Of a stretch of 64,000 nt of DNA, positions 40,734 to 50,252 are shown piece by piece. The notes below the pieces were generated by a model that did no database searches, was not told where the DNA came from, and saw only the letters and a list, made by a program, of their open reading frames with translations. Position numbers and translations under genes: made by a program. The stretch is from the NCBI RefSeq assembly GCF_900156515.1, contig NZ_FTNU01000008.1, positions 1 through 64,000 of the forward strand, given 5' to 3'. The DNA comes from Moraxella cuniculi DSM 21768. GTDB lineage: Bacteria; Pseudomonadota; Gammaproteobacteria; Pseudomonadales; Moraxellaceae. Numbering within the stretch: position 1 is the stretch's first letter; each line of letters begins with the position of its first letter.

Positions 40734-41588
40734 ATGAAAAAATTAGAAGAACTATTTAATAAAGCTGATAAATTTGGTCGTGTTGTTGCCAATCGCTTTA
40801 GTAAAATCAAGGACTTGAACGACATTCGTGGCATTGGTGCAGGCAAGACGGTACTAATCACAGGTGCCAGCAGTGGCTTGGGTGCGATGATGGCACGCAA
40901 ATTTGCATTTTTGGGCTATGATTTGGCAATCTGTGCAAGGCGAGTGGAGCGACTTGAGGCATTAAAAACAGAGCTTGAGCACGCATTTGGCATTACGGTG
41001 CATATTGAGCATCTGGATGTCATGGATTATGAGCAAATTTTTACGGTATTTGACAAATTTGTCGCCAAGGCGGGCAGGCTTGATAAAATCATTGTCAATG
41101 CAGGTGTTGGTGATAGCCGAGTGATTGGGCATGGCAGATTTAATATCAACCGTGCAACCGCCGAGACCAATTTTATCGCAGCGATTGCTCAGTGCGAGGC
41201 AGCGATGCAGATTTTTCGCAACCAAAACAGTGGTCAGCTGGTGGTCATCTCCAGTATGTCGGCGGTGCGTGGCTTGCCGCGACATCTGACAACCTATGCT
41301 GCCGCCAAGGCTGGTTTGGCAAGGCTTGCCGAAGGCATTCGTGCTGATATGATCAAAGAAAAATTGCCGATTACCGTATCAACTATCTATCCAGGTTATG
41401 TGCGTACTGATTTAAATATCGGTGCCAAATACTTACCTTTTGAGGTGGAAGAGGACGAAGGGGCTGATGTGATTATCAAGGCAATTGAGGCGGGTGTTGA
41501 TGAGGCTTATGTGCCTGCATGGCCATGGTTGCCGATTGGACTGGGTATGAAGTATCTGCCGCTAAAGCTAATCACCAAATTTATCTGA
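40734..41588 (+). CDS. Short-chain dehydrogenase/reductase
   Basis: A classical SDR of 284 residues with an N-terminal extension of about 38 residues. TGASSGLGAMMARKFA binds NAD(P), NAG is present in IIVNAGVG, and the catalytic Ser and YxxxK occur as VVISSMS and TYAAAKAG. Lys/Arg after the glycine motif (CARRVERL) suggests NADP preference. The start at 40734 (MKKLEELF) is chosen because the upstream extension is hydrophobic and non-conserved in style. Substrate unknown; homologues are often annotated generically. Confidence 0.88.
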   Translation: MKKLEELFNKADKFGRVVANRFSKIKDLNDIRGIGAGKTVLITGASSGLGAMMARKFAFLGYDLAICARRVERLEALKTELEHAFGITVHIEHLDVMDYEQIFTVFDKFVAKAGRLDKIIVNAGVGDSRVIGHGRFNINRATAETNFIAAIAQCEAAMQIFRNQNSGQLVVISSMSAVRGLPRHLTTYAAAKAGLARLAEGIRADMIKEKLPITVSTIYPGYVRTDLNIGAKYLPFEVEEDEGADVIIKAIEAGVDEAYVPAWPWLPIGLGMKYLPLKLITKFI

Positions 41589-41602
41589 TGTTTTGTTATC
41601 AA

Positions 41603-41632
41603 AAGGCTTGTTGTTGCAAGCCTTTGCGATTT
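41603..41632 (+). terminator. Hairpin after the SDR gene
   Basis: AAAGGCTTG (41603-41611) pairs with CAAGCCTTT (41618-41626), loop of 6, followed by GCGATTTT. The interrupted U-tract and the MscS gene only 30 nt on suggest a weak or partial terminator. Confidence 0.5.
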
Positions 41633-41662
41633 TGAGCGATTGTCAAAAAGGAGATTGCCAAA

Positions 41663-42685
41663 TTGAATAACAGCCAAAACCCAACACAAAAAAGCACTGA
41701 GGTGATGATGGAGGCTGCCACCGAAGCCAAACAAGCTGCTGAGGTTGCCAAAGAAGTGGCGGCAGACGCTGCCAAAATCACCAAAGACACCATTGAATCT
41801 GGTGCAAACAACACCTTGGATTTTTTGGGTGTGCCGATTGATATTACTACATTAACCCAAATGGCCATTGATATGTCAGGCAGATTGGCTTTGGCATTAT
41901 TGATTTTCTTTGTGGGCAAATGGGTGGGTAAGCGATTGGTTCGGCTTGCCAAGCTGGTAATGGCTCGCAGTCGTCTGGATAATACCGCTGCCAATTTTTT
42001 GGGCAATTTGCTCTATGGTGTGATGCTGGTTGCGGTTATTTTGGCGGCGTTAAATAAACTTGGCGTTAATACCAACTCATTTGTTGCGATTTTGGGTGCG
42101 GCAGGTGTGGCGATTGGTGTTTCGCTAAAAGACCAGTTATCAAATCTGGCTGCTGGTGTGCTGATTGTGATTTTTCGTCCCTTTGGGCGTGGCGATGTGG
42201 TAGAAATTGGCGGCAAGACTGGTACCGTGCTTGAGATTACGCTGGTGAATACGCGTATCCGCACAGCCAATAATCATGAAATTATTATCCCAAATGGCGA
42301 CATCATGACCACTGCCAGTGTGAATTTTTCGTCATTGCCGACCCGCCGTGTTGATGTTGAGGTGGGCATTGGGTATGATGCGGACATTCGCAGTGCCAGA
42401 GCGGTCATGCTTGATTTGGCAAAAAATCACCCCAATGTGCTGGCAACGCCAGAGCCTGTGGTGCTGGTAACTGCACTGGCGGACAGCTCGGTGGATTTGT
42501 CATTGCGTGTTTGGGTGGAAAATGAGCATTGGCTGACGGTGCAAGCAGATTTGCTTGAGCAGGTTAAGTATGCCTTTGATGAACATGGCATCAATATCCC
42601 ATTTCCCAACCGTACGGTGCAGATTGAGGGGTTTGATATGCAGACACTGAGCAAATTGCTACAACAACAAAAAGACGATGCTTGA
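41663..42685 (+). CDS. Mechanosensitive channel, MscS family (second copy)
   Basis: A 340-residue small-conductance channel. An Ala/Lys/Glu-rich helical N-terminus (about 1-55) is followed by helices and the pore motif ILGAAGVAIGVSLKDQLSNLAAGV, then FRPFGRGDVVEIGGKTGTV and IIPNGDIMTTASVNFS of the beta domain. This is closer to E. coli MscS than the copy at 24380. The start is probably TTG (41663), 9 nt behind AGGAG; the next in-frame ATG (41705) lacks a ribosome site. A rare TTG start may lower expression. Confidence 0.88.
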   Translation: MNNSQNPTQKSTEVMMEAATEAKQAAEVAKEVAADAAKITKDTIESGANNTLDFLGVPIDITTLTQMAIDMSGRLALALLIFFVGKWVGKRLVRLAKLVMARSRLDNTAANFLGNLLYGVMLVAVILAALNKLGVNTNSFVAILGAAGVAIGVSLKDQLSNLAAGVLIVIFRPFGRGDVVEIGGKTGTVLEITLVNTRIRTANNHEIIIPNGDIMTTASVNFSSLPTRRVDVEVGIGYDADIRSARAVMLDLAKNHPNVLATPEPVVLVTALADSSVDLSLRVWVENEHWLTVQADLLEQVKYAFDEHGINIPFPNRTVQIEGFDMQTLSKLLQQQKDDA

Positions 42686-42860
42686 CAGCCTAAGCTGCCT
42701 GGTGAATTGGCTTGTGGTGAGGGGTTGCTAAAATGCCCGTTTGTTATGATGAGAATATTTGTTGCATTGTAGTAAAATTCCCTGTTAATCGTCCATCATG
42801 CAGTAGTGCCATGCAGGATAATAAAATATAAACACTGTATCAAAAATAAGTGAATTAATT

Positions 42861-44165
42861 ATGCCAAAAAATCCATTTTCTTTTGCCAAAAAGCACCTAA
42901 CACAGGGCGTGCAGGTGCTTGGGCGTATCCAAAAGACCGCAAGCGTGGCAGGTTTGTCGGCATTGCGAGTGGCAGCAGGCGATAAGATGGACGCTTATTT
43001 GCTAAAAGATGCCTTTGAGCAATTGGGCGTAACTTATATCAAACTTGGTCAGTTTATTGCCAGTACGCCGTCAATTTTTCCACGAGAATATGTGCTGGCG
43101 TTTCAGGGCTGTTTGGATCAGACAACGCCTGTTGGATTTGACAAAATTCGCCAAGTGCTTGATGACGAGCTGGCAGATGAGCGGCGTGGCTTGGGCGATA
43201 TTTTTGCATATATTGATCCAAAACCTCTGGCATCGGCTTCTATTGCACAAGTGCATAGGGCGGTGCTGTCTGATGGTCGTCAGGTGGCACTTAAGGTACA
43301 AAAACCTCATGTCAAGGCGGTCATGCAGACAGATTTGGGCGTGTTGCACAGTGTATTTTGGGTATTGGAGCGTGCAATTCCCAATCTAAAAGCAGTGTCT
43401 TTGGCTCCGATTGTTGATGAGATACGCACCAGAATGATTGCCGAAACCGACTTTTTGGCAGAGGCTCGGCACATTGAAAAGTTTATGGATTATCTTGCCA
43501 AAACAGGCAATCAAAAAGTCATCGCCCCGAATGTGCATCATCAGCTGTCTACCAAAAAAGTGCTGGTGATGGATTTGTTGGTTGGCAAATCACTCATTGA
43601 TGATAGCTTGATTTGGGACGGTACGGCGGGCAAAGACAGCAAGCAAATCATGAGCGATGTGCTGGATACTTGGTTTTTGTCGCTGATGATGACTGGCGAG
43701 TTTCATGCTGATTTGCACGCTGGTAATTTGATGTTGCTTGATGATGGTCGTATTGCCTTTTTGGACTTTGGTTTGATGGGTAAGATTGAGCCAGCGAGCC
43801 TGCAGGCGTGTTTTGCACTTGTGCAGAGCTTGCAGATGAATGATTATCATGGCATGGCACAGGCGATGGTGGCTATCGGCATGACCAAGAAGCCTGAGCA
43901 GATGGATATGCAGCTATTGGCGATGGATTTGCAAAAAATGCTTGGCAAAATTCATGGAGCGACAAACGCCGCCCATGCCGAAGAGGGACTAAATGTCATG
44001 ATGCTTGAGATGGTGGAAATTGGCAAGCGGCATGGCATTCATTTCCCTCGAGATTTTGCTCTGCTGATTAAGCAGTTGTTGTATTTTGATCGCTTTATGC
44101 TGACTTTGGCACCTGATATGGAGTTGTTTGAGGGCGAGCGGCTGGATTTTATTAAGATTAACTAA
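42861..44165 (+). CDS. ABC1/UbiB-family atypical kinase
   Basis: A 434-residue UbiB-like protein. The KxGQ motif occurs as YIKLGQFIAS, the A-rich loop as LASASIAQVHRA, the nucleotide lysine in VALKVQKP, ExD in FLAEARHIEKF, and the catalytic/metal motifs as FHADLHAGNL and FLDFGLMG. True UbiB (about 540 residues) ends with two membrane helices, which are missing here, so I call the family rather than ubiB. It probably supports quinone or lipid metabolism; no ubiE/ubiJ neighbours. Confidence 0.85.
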   Translation: MPKNPFSFAKKHLTQGVQVLGRIQKTASVAGLSALRVAAGDKMDAYLLKDAFEQLGVTYIKLGQFIASTPSIFPREYVLAFQGCLDQTTPVGFDKIRQVLDDELADERRGLGDIFAYIDPKPLASASIAQVHRAVLSDGRQVALKVQKPHVKAVMQTDLGVLHSVFWVLERAIPNLKAVSLAPIVDEIRTRMIAETDFLAEARHIEKFMDYLAKTGNQKVIAPNVHHQLSTKKVLVMDLLVGKSLIDDSLIWDGTAGKDSKQIMSDVLDTWFLSLMMTGEFHADLHAGNLMLLDDGRIAFLDFGLMGKIEPASLQACFALVQSLQMNDYHGMAQAMVAIGMTKKPEQMDMQLLAMDLQKMLGKIHGATNAAHAEEGLNVMMLEMVEIGKRHGIHFPRDFALLIKQLLYFDRFMLTLAPDMELFEGERLDFIKIN

Positions 44166-44262
44166 ACTGCCAACTGTAGCTTGTAATAACCACATAAGTA
44201 ATCAAAGAGATTGCTGCACCGATGAAGGCTTGATTTGCTGACAATCGCTATGTTGATATTGT

Positions 44263-44301
44263 TCAATAAAAAACACCAGATGGTGAAACTTAACCATCTG
44301 G
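44263..44301 (-). terminator. Terminator after the DUF3482 GTPase
   Basis: CCAGATGGT (44276-44284) pairs perfectly with ACCATCTGG (44293-44301); on the minus strand the stem is followed by TGTTTTTTATTG. Confidence 0.8.
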
Positions 44302-44363
44302 CTGATGTGCTTGATAAGGTGGTAAATTTTTCAAGTATGATAATTTTATTAATTAGATAATAT

Positions 44364-45749
44364 TTATAATTTTTGATAATGATCCAGCAGCACTTCGGCA
44401 AGATCGTCTGCCAAATCACGACGCAGCGGTGCTTTGTCGTGATAATTATCATGAAGACTGCTGTAATTTGGCTGTGTGCGGGCTTTTTTTAGGCTGGCAG
44501 GCAGTGCGTTACTTTGCCAAGGCAGGGCATGTTGCTTGTTGTCGATGGCATCTATGCTGGCGTGTCCGCGATGCCTAAGTACATAGTGCAGGCTTTGGCT
44601 ACGAGCTGCCAGCAGGGTCAAAGTGGCATCATCGATATTGAGCGTCTGAATGCCTAGGGCTTTGTCTTTTAAGGTATTGCTGTTTGGCAACAAACCACCA
44701 AGCACGCCGCCAATGGCAGTACCCAGCCCAAGACTTGTCCCCAGCGTCGCCACATCAATGCCAGCACCGATAATCATGCCTGCCAGACTGCCACCTGCGG
44801 TGCGTATGCCATACTGAGCCAATAATTGACTGTCAAAAATATCCTGCACCTCGCCTGTGATGGCAGGGCTGTCATCATTGAGCGTATCTTGATAAAATCG
44901 GTACAATGCCAGCAGCTGTTGTTGTAGGATTTGTTCTGCTTGTCGTACGGCATTTTGCATGGCACTAAGCACAGGTTTTGGGTCGCTGCGTTCGTCAATT
45001 TTTTTGCTAAAAGCAGCAACATTAATCAAAAAATCCGCAATGAGCAGACTGCCTTGCTCCAGCAATTCTTGCCAATTGTCATGCCGCTGTTGTTTGAGTG
45101 TGGTAATATTGACATCATGCTGTAGCAGTAGGCTAAGGTTTGACCATAGTGCCATTTCGTTGTCAAAATCAAACGCCACAGTATCAAAGCTGCTGCTGAT
45201 ATGCAAGGCTCGCCTGCCAAGCATTTCACGCCATGCGTTTGGTTGATTGGCAGCACTGGTGAAGTTAAATACTGGCAAAATAGGCACGCCAGAGTTTGCC
45301 AAAATAGCCAGCTCATCTTTATATTTGCTCAAGACAGGCTCTCTGGCATCGATGACATATAGGGCAACATCAGAGGATAATAAACTTCTGATGACTTTGG
45401 CTTCTTGGCTATAATCCGCTTGCAGCCTATCATCTTGATTATCCACCGCTGCCAAAAACGCCATCAGTCGTTCAACGCCATCAGCTCGCCCATCGGTATA
45501 CAGCTGCAAAAAATCCATCACGCCTGCTGCATCCTCAAGCCCAGGCGTGTCATACAACACAACCAGTGGCTCTTGGTGGTTGCCAAGTATCTGCACCGCA
45601 CTGACATGGCGTGTGGTGGCAGAGCTGTTTTTTACTTCGCCAAAATCACTGTCTCGCAACAAGGTTCGCATGAGCGAGGTTTTGCCGACATTGGTGTGTC
45701 CGATGACGCAAATTTTGCTTGACTGGGTGGTTGTGTGATGAACAGACAT
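44364..45749 (-). CDS. GTPase with C-terminal DUF3482 domain
   Basis: 461 residues. An Era/TrmE-like G domain at the N-terminus: P-loop GHTNVGKTSL, DTPGLED (G3), and a base-recognition strand around VPILPVFNFTS, where the usual NKxD is replaced by NFTS. The C-terminal two thirds match the DUF3482 layout, with a glycine-rich membrane-inserting-like segment (GGSLAGMIIGAGIDVATLG...GGVLGG). Function unknown. Last gene of the tusD-tusC-tusE-GTPase run, 21 nt after tusE. Confidence 0.85.
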   Translation of the reverse strand: MSVHHTTTQSSKICVIGHTNVGKTSLMRTLLRDSDFGEVKNSSATTRHVSAVQILGNHQEPLVVLYDTPGLEDAAGVMDFLQLYTDGRADGVERLMAFLAAVDNQDDRLQADYSQEAKVIRSLLSSDVALYVIDAREPVLSKYKDELAILANSGVPILPVFNFTSAANQPNAWREMLGRRALHISSSFDTVAFDFDNEMALWSNLSLLLQHDVNITTLKQQRHDNWQELLEQGSLLIADFLINVAAFSKKIDERSDPKPVLSAMQNAVRQAEQILQQQLLALYRFYQDTLNDDSPAITGEVQDIFDSQLLAQYGIRTAGGSLAGMIIGAGIDVATLGTSLGLGTAIGGVLGGLLPNSNTLKDKALGIQTLNIDDATLTLLAARSQSLHYVLRHRGHASIDAIDNKQHALPWQSNALPASLKKARTQPNYSSLHDNYHDKAPLRRDLADDLAEVLLDHYQKL

Positions 45750-45770
45750 GGCTTAACCTAGAAATGTGTA

Positions 45771-46103
45771 CTAGAGGCAGTTGGGGGGTTTTGGCAGACC
45801 TGCGATGCGATTGATATGACGAGCAACCAAACCTGTGTTAAATAGCTGCTGTAGTTTTTGGTTGCTAAGTTGCAACTCAGGCAGGGTTGCGGTCAAATGC
45901 TTGATTAAGGCTCGCGTGGCAGGGCTATGATGATAAGTCTCAAAAAAGTGGCGTACTTGCTGCAAAATTTGATAATGCTCATCGCTTAGTTGCAAATCCA
46001 GCGTGTTTGCCAATTGTTGAGCGATGGCAGGGGTCCAGTCCAGATGGTTTTGTAGATGTCCATCATGGTCAAGGCGTGGGGTATCGTGGGGTAATTTATT
46101 CAT
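45771..46103 (-). CDS. tusE: Sulfur relay protein TusE (DsrC family)
   Basis: 110 residues, accepts persulfide from the Tus complex and hands it to MnmA for 2-thiouridine-34 synthesis. The family C-terminal arm is clear: RIAGLPKPPNCL, with the penultimate cysteine that carries sulfur. The ATG at 46101-46103 (MNKLPHDTP) gives the family length; a longer upstream frame would overlap tusC and add a hydrophobic stretch. It lies 10 nt after tusC. Confidence 0.92.
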   Translation of the reverse strand: MNKLPHDTPRLDHDGHLQNHLDWTPAIAQQLANTLDLQLSDEHYQILQQVRHFFETYHHSPATRALIKHLTATLPELQLSNQKLQQLFNTGLVARHINRIAGLPKPPNCL

Positions 46104-46113
46104 AAATAATAAA

Positions 46114-46419
46114 CTAAAAATTAAGGCATATATCATAATCTTGAGCATTTGCCGTGCCAAACTTAAGTGCTTGGCGGACTGGCTCATCAATGATAATATC
46201 ATCAGCAAACTGGTGCAGGGCAGGTGCTATGTCATACAGCTCAAGCGACTGAATCATGCCATAAATCCGCGTGGTGGCATCAGTTAGCAAGGTCAATGAT
46301 TGCTCACCAAGCACAAATTGCACCAGATGGTCAAAAGTTGCCAAAGTCAGTCCCAACGAGATGGCTTCATAGGCGATGAGTTCACTGTCGGTATTGATAT
46401 GAATCAAAAATTTTTGCAT
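46114..46419 (-). CDS. tusC: Sulfur relay protein TusC (DsrF-like)
   Basis: 101 residues, shorter than E. coli TusC (119). The C-terminal DYDICLNF matches the NYDVILRF ending of TusC, and SLELYDI corresponds to its KLLGLYDIE segment. It is a subunit of the TusBCD complex. It sits between tusD (22 nt) and tusE (10 nt); no tusB is present. Moderately confident: the match is weak at the N-terminus. Confidence 0.8.
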   Translation of the reverse strand: MQKFLIHINTDSELIAYEAISLGLTLATFDHLVQFVLGEQSLTLLTDATTRIYGMIQSLELYDIAPALHQFADDIIIDEPVRQALKFGTANAQDYDICLNF

Positions 46420-46441
46420 GGTTATCTGTGGGCTAATTAAC

Positions 46442-46828
46442 TTAATACTGAATCACAGTGGTGTCATCATCAATCATCAATACAAGCTCAGACAGCCCAG
46501 TTAAATAAAATGGACTAAGTAAATTATCACCATCGAGCTGATGACGTGTGGCATTATTTTTGTCGGTGATGCCACGAGCCAAAGCGGTGCTGACACATAC
46601 AGGCAGTGTGAGCGTGTGCGATTTGGCAAGAGCTATCCAGCCCTGTGCAATGCTTGGTACATCGGCAGTCTGCCACGCCAAGCGATTGGCAACATAAGCA
46701 CCATCACCATAAAAAAATACCAAAACGCACTCGCCACGCTTAAGTCTTTGGGTGGCGTCTGTTAGGGCGAGATTTGCCTGCTTGCTGTGCGGCGAGCAAG
46801 TAATCAACAAAAGGGTCTTGTGGCTCAT
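46442..46828 (-). CDS. tusD: Sulfur relay protein TusD (DsrE-like)
   Basis: 128 residues, equal to E. coli TusD. The sulfur-accepting cysteine is Cys78 in LPVCVSTALARGI, the same position as the E. coli active cysteine; FFYGDGAYVANRL matches the FFYREGVYNANQL region. First gene of the tus run, divergent from glnE. In the family it takes persulfide from TusA, loaded by IscS. Confidence 0.93.
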   Translation of the reverse strand: MSHKTLLLITCSPHSKQANLALTDATQRLKRGECVLVFFYGDGAYVANRLAWQTADVPSIAQGWIALAKSHTLTLPVCVSTALARGITDKNNATRHQLDGDNLLSPFYLTGLSELVLMIDDDTTVIQY

Positions 46829-46989
46829 GGTGATACTTTTTTAAATAAAGACTTATTATAGCCCAAAAGATAGGGTAAAATAAGCCCATTGTTAAAAATT
46901 TCTTTGGGTTATGATTGCTGGTTTGGCAAATCTGGACTTGTTTTTAAATAATATCAATTATCTAACTTTGGGTGATTTTGCGAGGATTT

Positions 46990-49812
46990 ATGGCGTTGAG
47001 TGCATTTGTGCCAAATCAAAGACAGCTTGATGGGCTAAAACTTGCCAGCCCCTTTGCATGGCAAATTTATCAAAAGCAAACAACTGTCGCCCAGAGATTT
47101 TTGGCTGAGTATGATTTATCCCTGCCGCTTGTGCGGTCTGACTTTGATGCTTTGGTGCGTCGTTTTGTGGGCTTGGGGACGACTTATTATCTGAACAGCA
47201 TTGATGAGCCGATGGTGATGGCAGGGCTGCGGCAACTTCGGCAGCTGTTGATGCTCAAATGGATTTGGCAGGACGCATTATCATTGATTGAGCTTGATAG
47301 ACTCATGCAGGAGCTGTCAGATTTTGCCGATGCTTGCATTCAATTTTCGAAAGATTTTGTTTATAATAAATTAACAAAACGCTACGGCACGCCACAAATT
47401 AAACAAAAAAACAAAACCATCGCTGATGAATTTGCCATTATCGCCATGGGCAAATTGGGGGCAGGCGAGCTGAATTTGTCGAGCGATATTGATTTGGTAT
47501 TTGTGCATATTGCCAATGGTGAGACCGATGGTACCAAGAGCATTGACACGCACAAATTCATGAAAGACCTTGGACGAGGGGTGATTAAACTGCTTGGCGA
47601 AAACACCGAGCATGGCTTTGTATTTCGGGTGGATATGCGGCTAAGACCGTGGGGAGATGGCTCGCCGCTGGTGCTGCACACGACAGCACTTGCCAAGTAT
47701 TTTAACCAACATGGGCGGACATGGGAGCGGTTTGCATGGTTAAAAGCAAGGGTGGTCAATGAGATTGGTGCAGATTTTTCGTATAATTTACAACAGATTA
47801 TCAAAAATTTTGTCCATCGGTATTATATAGATTATAGTGCATTTAGTGCTTTGCGTGAAATGAAGGCGATGATTGTCAATCAGCAGACCCAAAGGCAGGA
47901 TTTGGACAATGTCAAGCTGGGCGTGGGTGGCATTCGTGATATTGAGTTCATTGTGCAGGCATTTGCTTTGATTTATGGCGGACATCATGTTGCTCTTGCG
48001 GAGAATTCTGCCTGCTTGCCTTGCTTGGCAAAATTGATTGAGCTTGGCTATATTGAGGAGCAAGAGGGCGAGCAGCTGGCGGCGGCATATCGTTTTTTGC
48101 GTCGCTTAGAGCATGCTATCCAAGCACGCCACGACCAACAAACCCAGCAGTTGCCAAGTGGTGCTGATGAGCTTGCCGCGATTGCAACTTGCTTGGGTTT
48201 TGAGTCGGTGGCTGCATTTCGTTCGGTGCTTGATGCCCATCGGCAAAATGTCAGCCGACCGTTTGGGCGTATGGTAACAGACAGACAATCCCCCAAGCAA
48301 GAAAGTCTAGACATTGCACAGATTTATGAGTCGCTTCAGGATACTTTGGGTGATGAGGCGAATGCGATTTTGGCAGATTTTATGAACTCAAAGTTGGTTG
48401 CCACACTTGATGAGGTATCCAAAGAGCGGCTAAATCAGGCATATCCGATTATCCTGCACGCTGTTTTGCTTCATGCCAAAAGGCAGGGCGTGTCAGCGGT
48501 GATGCAGGCATTGCCACGATTGATTGATTTGCTTGAGGGGATTTGTCGGCGTTCGATTTATTTGGTGATGCTAAGCGAAAATCCCAACGCAACCATGCGA
48601 CTGATTCCAATGCTGGGACAAAGTTCGTGGATTGCCCGTGAGCTGGCACATTATCCTGTGCTGCTTGATACTTTTTTGCAAAAGCGGTATCTGCACCTGC
48701 CTGATAGGGCGGAGCTTGGGAATATTTTGCGACAAAGTCTGCTGCGTGTTGAGCCGTTTGATGATGAAAGTTATCTAAATGCCATTCGCTTTTTTAAAAA
48801 AACCCAGGTATTGGCGGTGGCGACGGCGGATATTTTGGGCTTGCGACACATTATGAAAGTCTCGGACAGCTTGACTTTTATTGCCGAGGTGGTGCTGCAT
48901 TCGGCGTTGTATCGTGCTTATGATGAGCTGTCCAAAAAGCACGGATTGCCATTGCTACAAAACGGCGAGCGAGCCACAGTGGATAATTGCGGTTTTGCCA
49001 TCATTGGCTATGGCAAGCTGGGCGGGCTTGAGATGAGCTATGCGTCAGATTTGGATTTGGTATTTTTGCATCGCATTGATGAGCTGGGCGAAACCGATGG
49101 CGAAAAGCCAATCAGTGGCATGAAATTTGCCGCACGACTTATCCAAAAAATCATCACCTATCTTGCCACACAGACCCGCGATGGCCGTGCTTATGAAATT
49201 GACACTCGCCTAAGACCATCTGGCAATGCAGGCGTGGCGGTGATTTCAACTTGGGCATTTGAAATGTACCAAACCCAAAAAGCATGGTCGTGGGAGCATC
49301 AAGCTCTCGTGCGTGCCAGAGGCTTGGTTGGTGATGACAGTGTGCTTGCGGAGTTTGATCGCATTCGCAAGCAGGTATTGACAACGAGGCGAGATGTTGC
49401 CCAAATTCGCCTTGATGTTATCCAAATGCGGCAAAAAATGCAGACGCACCTAGGTTCTAAGTCTGGCAATCATACAGATGGCAAGCACCAGTTTCACCTA
49501 AAGCAGGATTCTGGCGGATTGGTGGATATTGAGTTTTTGGCACAATACTTGGTGCTGCGATATGCCCGTGATTATGCCGAGCTTGCCAGATGGTCGGATA
49601 ATGTGCGTATCTTTGAGGCGGCTCAGACGACAGGCATCTTGGCAAGCGAAGATTGTAAACAGCTTACCGATGCGTATCTGCAATTACGCAAAAAAACGCA
49701 TGAGATGGCATTGTCCGAACAGCCAGCTGTGGTGAGTGATGATCAGTTTGGGCAGCTGCGGCAGTTTGTGCGTACAATGTGGCTTGAACAGCTTGGTGAT
49801 GAGGCACAGTAA
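46990..49812 (+). CDS. glnE: Glutamine synthetase adenylyltransferase/adenylyl-removing enzyme
   Basis: 940 residues. Two nucleotidyltransferase domains as expected: the N-terminal deadenylylase with GAGELNLSSDIDLVF, and the C-terminal adenylylase with GGLEMSYASDLDLVF, each with the metal-binding SD[IL]D. It modulates glutamine synthetase in response to PII. The ATG at 46990 follows GAGGA by 3-4 nt; an in-frame GTG at 46972 has no ribosome site. It ends near a terminator at 49939. Confidence 0.96.
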   Translation: MALSAFVPNQRQLDGLKLASPFAWQIYQKQTTVAQRFLAEYDLSLPLVRSDFDALVRRFVGLGTTYYLNSIDEPMVMAGLRQLRQLLMLKWIWQDALSLIELDRLMQELSDFADACIQFSKDFVYNKLTKRYGTPQIKQKNKTIADEFAIIAMGKLGAGELNLSSDIDLVFVHIANGETDGTKSIDTHKFMKDLGRGVIKLLGENTEHGFVFRVDMRLRPWGDGSPLVLHTTALAKYFNQHGRTWERFAWLKARVVNEIGADFSYNLQQIIKNFVHRYYIDYSAFSALREMKAMIVNQQTQRQDLDNVKLGVGGIRDIEFIVQAFALIYGGHHVALAENSACLPCLAKLIELGYIEEQEGEQLAAAYRFLRRLEHAIQARHDQQTQQLPSGADELAAIATCLGFESVAAFRSVLDAHRQNVSRPFGRMVTDRQSPKQESLDIAQIYESLQDTLGDEANAILADFMNSKLVATLDEVSKERLNQAYPIILHAVLLHAKRQGVSAVMQALPRLIDLLEGICRRSIYLVMLSENPNATMRLIPMLGQSSWIARELAHYPVLLDTFLQKRYLHLPDRAELGNILRQSLLRVEPFDDESYLNAIRFFKKTQVLAVATADILGLRHIMKVSDSLTFIAEVVLHSALYRAYDELSKKHGLPLLQNGERATVDNCGFAIIGYGKLGGLEMSYASDLDLVFLHRIDELGETDGEKPISGMKFAARLIQKIITYLATQTRDGRAYEIDTRLRPSGNAGVAVISTWAFEMYQTQKAWSWEHQALVRARGLVGDDSVLAEFDRIRKQVLTTRRDVAQIRLDVIQMRQKMQTHLGSKSGNHTDGKHQFHLKQDSGGLVDIEFLAQYLVLRYARDYAELARWSDNVRIFEAAQTTGILASEDCKQLTDAYLQLRKKTHEMALSEQPAVVSDDQFGQLRQFVRTMWLEQLGDEAQ

Positions 49813-49938
49813 GCGGTCTTTATAACTTAGGCTTGTTATATTTTTAGTGTTTTTCAGGCGGTTTTAGGCTGGAGGGTTTAATTTATTTGCTGCTGTAATT
49901 ACTGGAAAATACTTAAAATTCATTAATTAACAATAAAG

Positions 49939-49974
49939 AAAAAGCATTGTTGGGATTTGTTGGTAATGCTTTTT
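49939..49974 (+). terminator. Terminator downstream of glnE
   Basis: AAAAAGCATT (49939-49948) pairs with AATGCTTTTT (49965-49974) over a 16-nt loop. It lies about 125 nt past glnE and just before the next small gene. Confidence 0.6.
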
Positions 49975-49985
49975 GGGCGTCTTTT

Positions 49986-50252
49986 ATGATAACAATATAT
50001 ATAATTGCTACACTTGGGCTGTTTATATGTTGGATAAAAAATATCCCTGCCATTGCCAAAAAACCATGGCTTGAACGACTGTTTTTGTTGGTATCAACGA
50101 TTGTGCTATCGTTGTGTTCGGCATCTATTGTTGATTTTACCAATGAATTTAGCGATGAGGTGGCGTTTACTTATTTGGGTTGTTATTTTGTCTATTTATT
50201 TTTTGTCAGTATTATTTTTTATAAAATGGTTGGTTTTTTGTCCCGTCAATAA
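49986..50252 (+). CDS. Small hypothetical membrane protein
   Basis: 88 residues with three hydrophobic segments: MITIYIIATLGLFICW, RLFLLVSTIVLSLCSASIV, and YLGCYFVYLFFVSIIFY. I recognise no family. The ATG at 49986 is used because the frame upstream runs through the terminator stem. No strong ribosome site. It begins an AT-rich stretch (49.9-52.6 kb) of small genes that differs in base composition from glnE, which suggests acquired DNA. Confidence 0.5.
   Translation: MITIYIIATLGLFICWIKNIPAIAKKPWLERLFLLVSTIVLSLCSASIVDFTNEFSDEVAFTYLGCYFVYLFFVSIIFYKMVGFLSRQ

Noticed and set aside
46104-46208. Longer N-terminus for TusE
   Set aside because: It would overlap tusC and add a hydrophobic stretch absent from the DsrC/TusE family.
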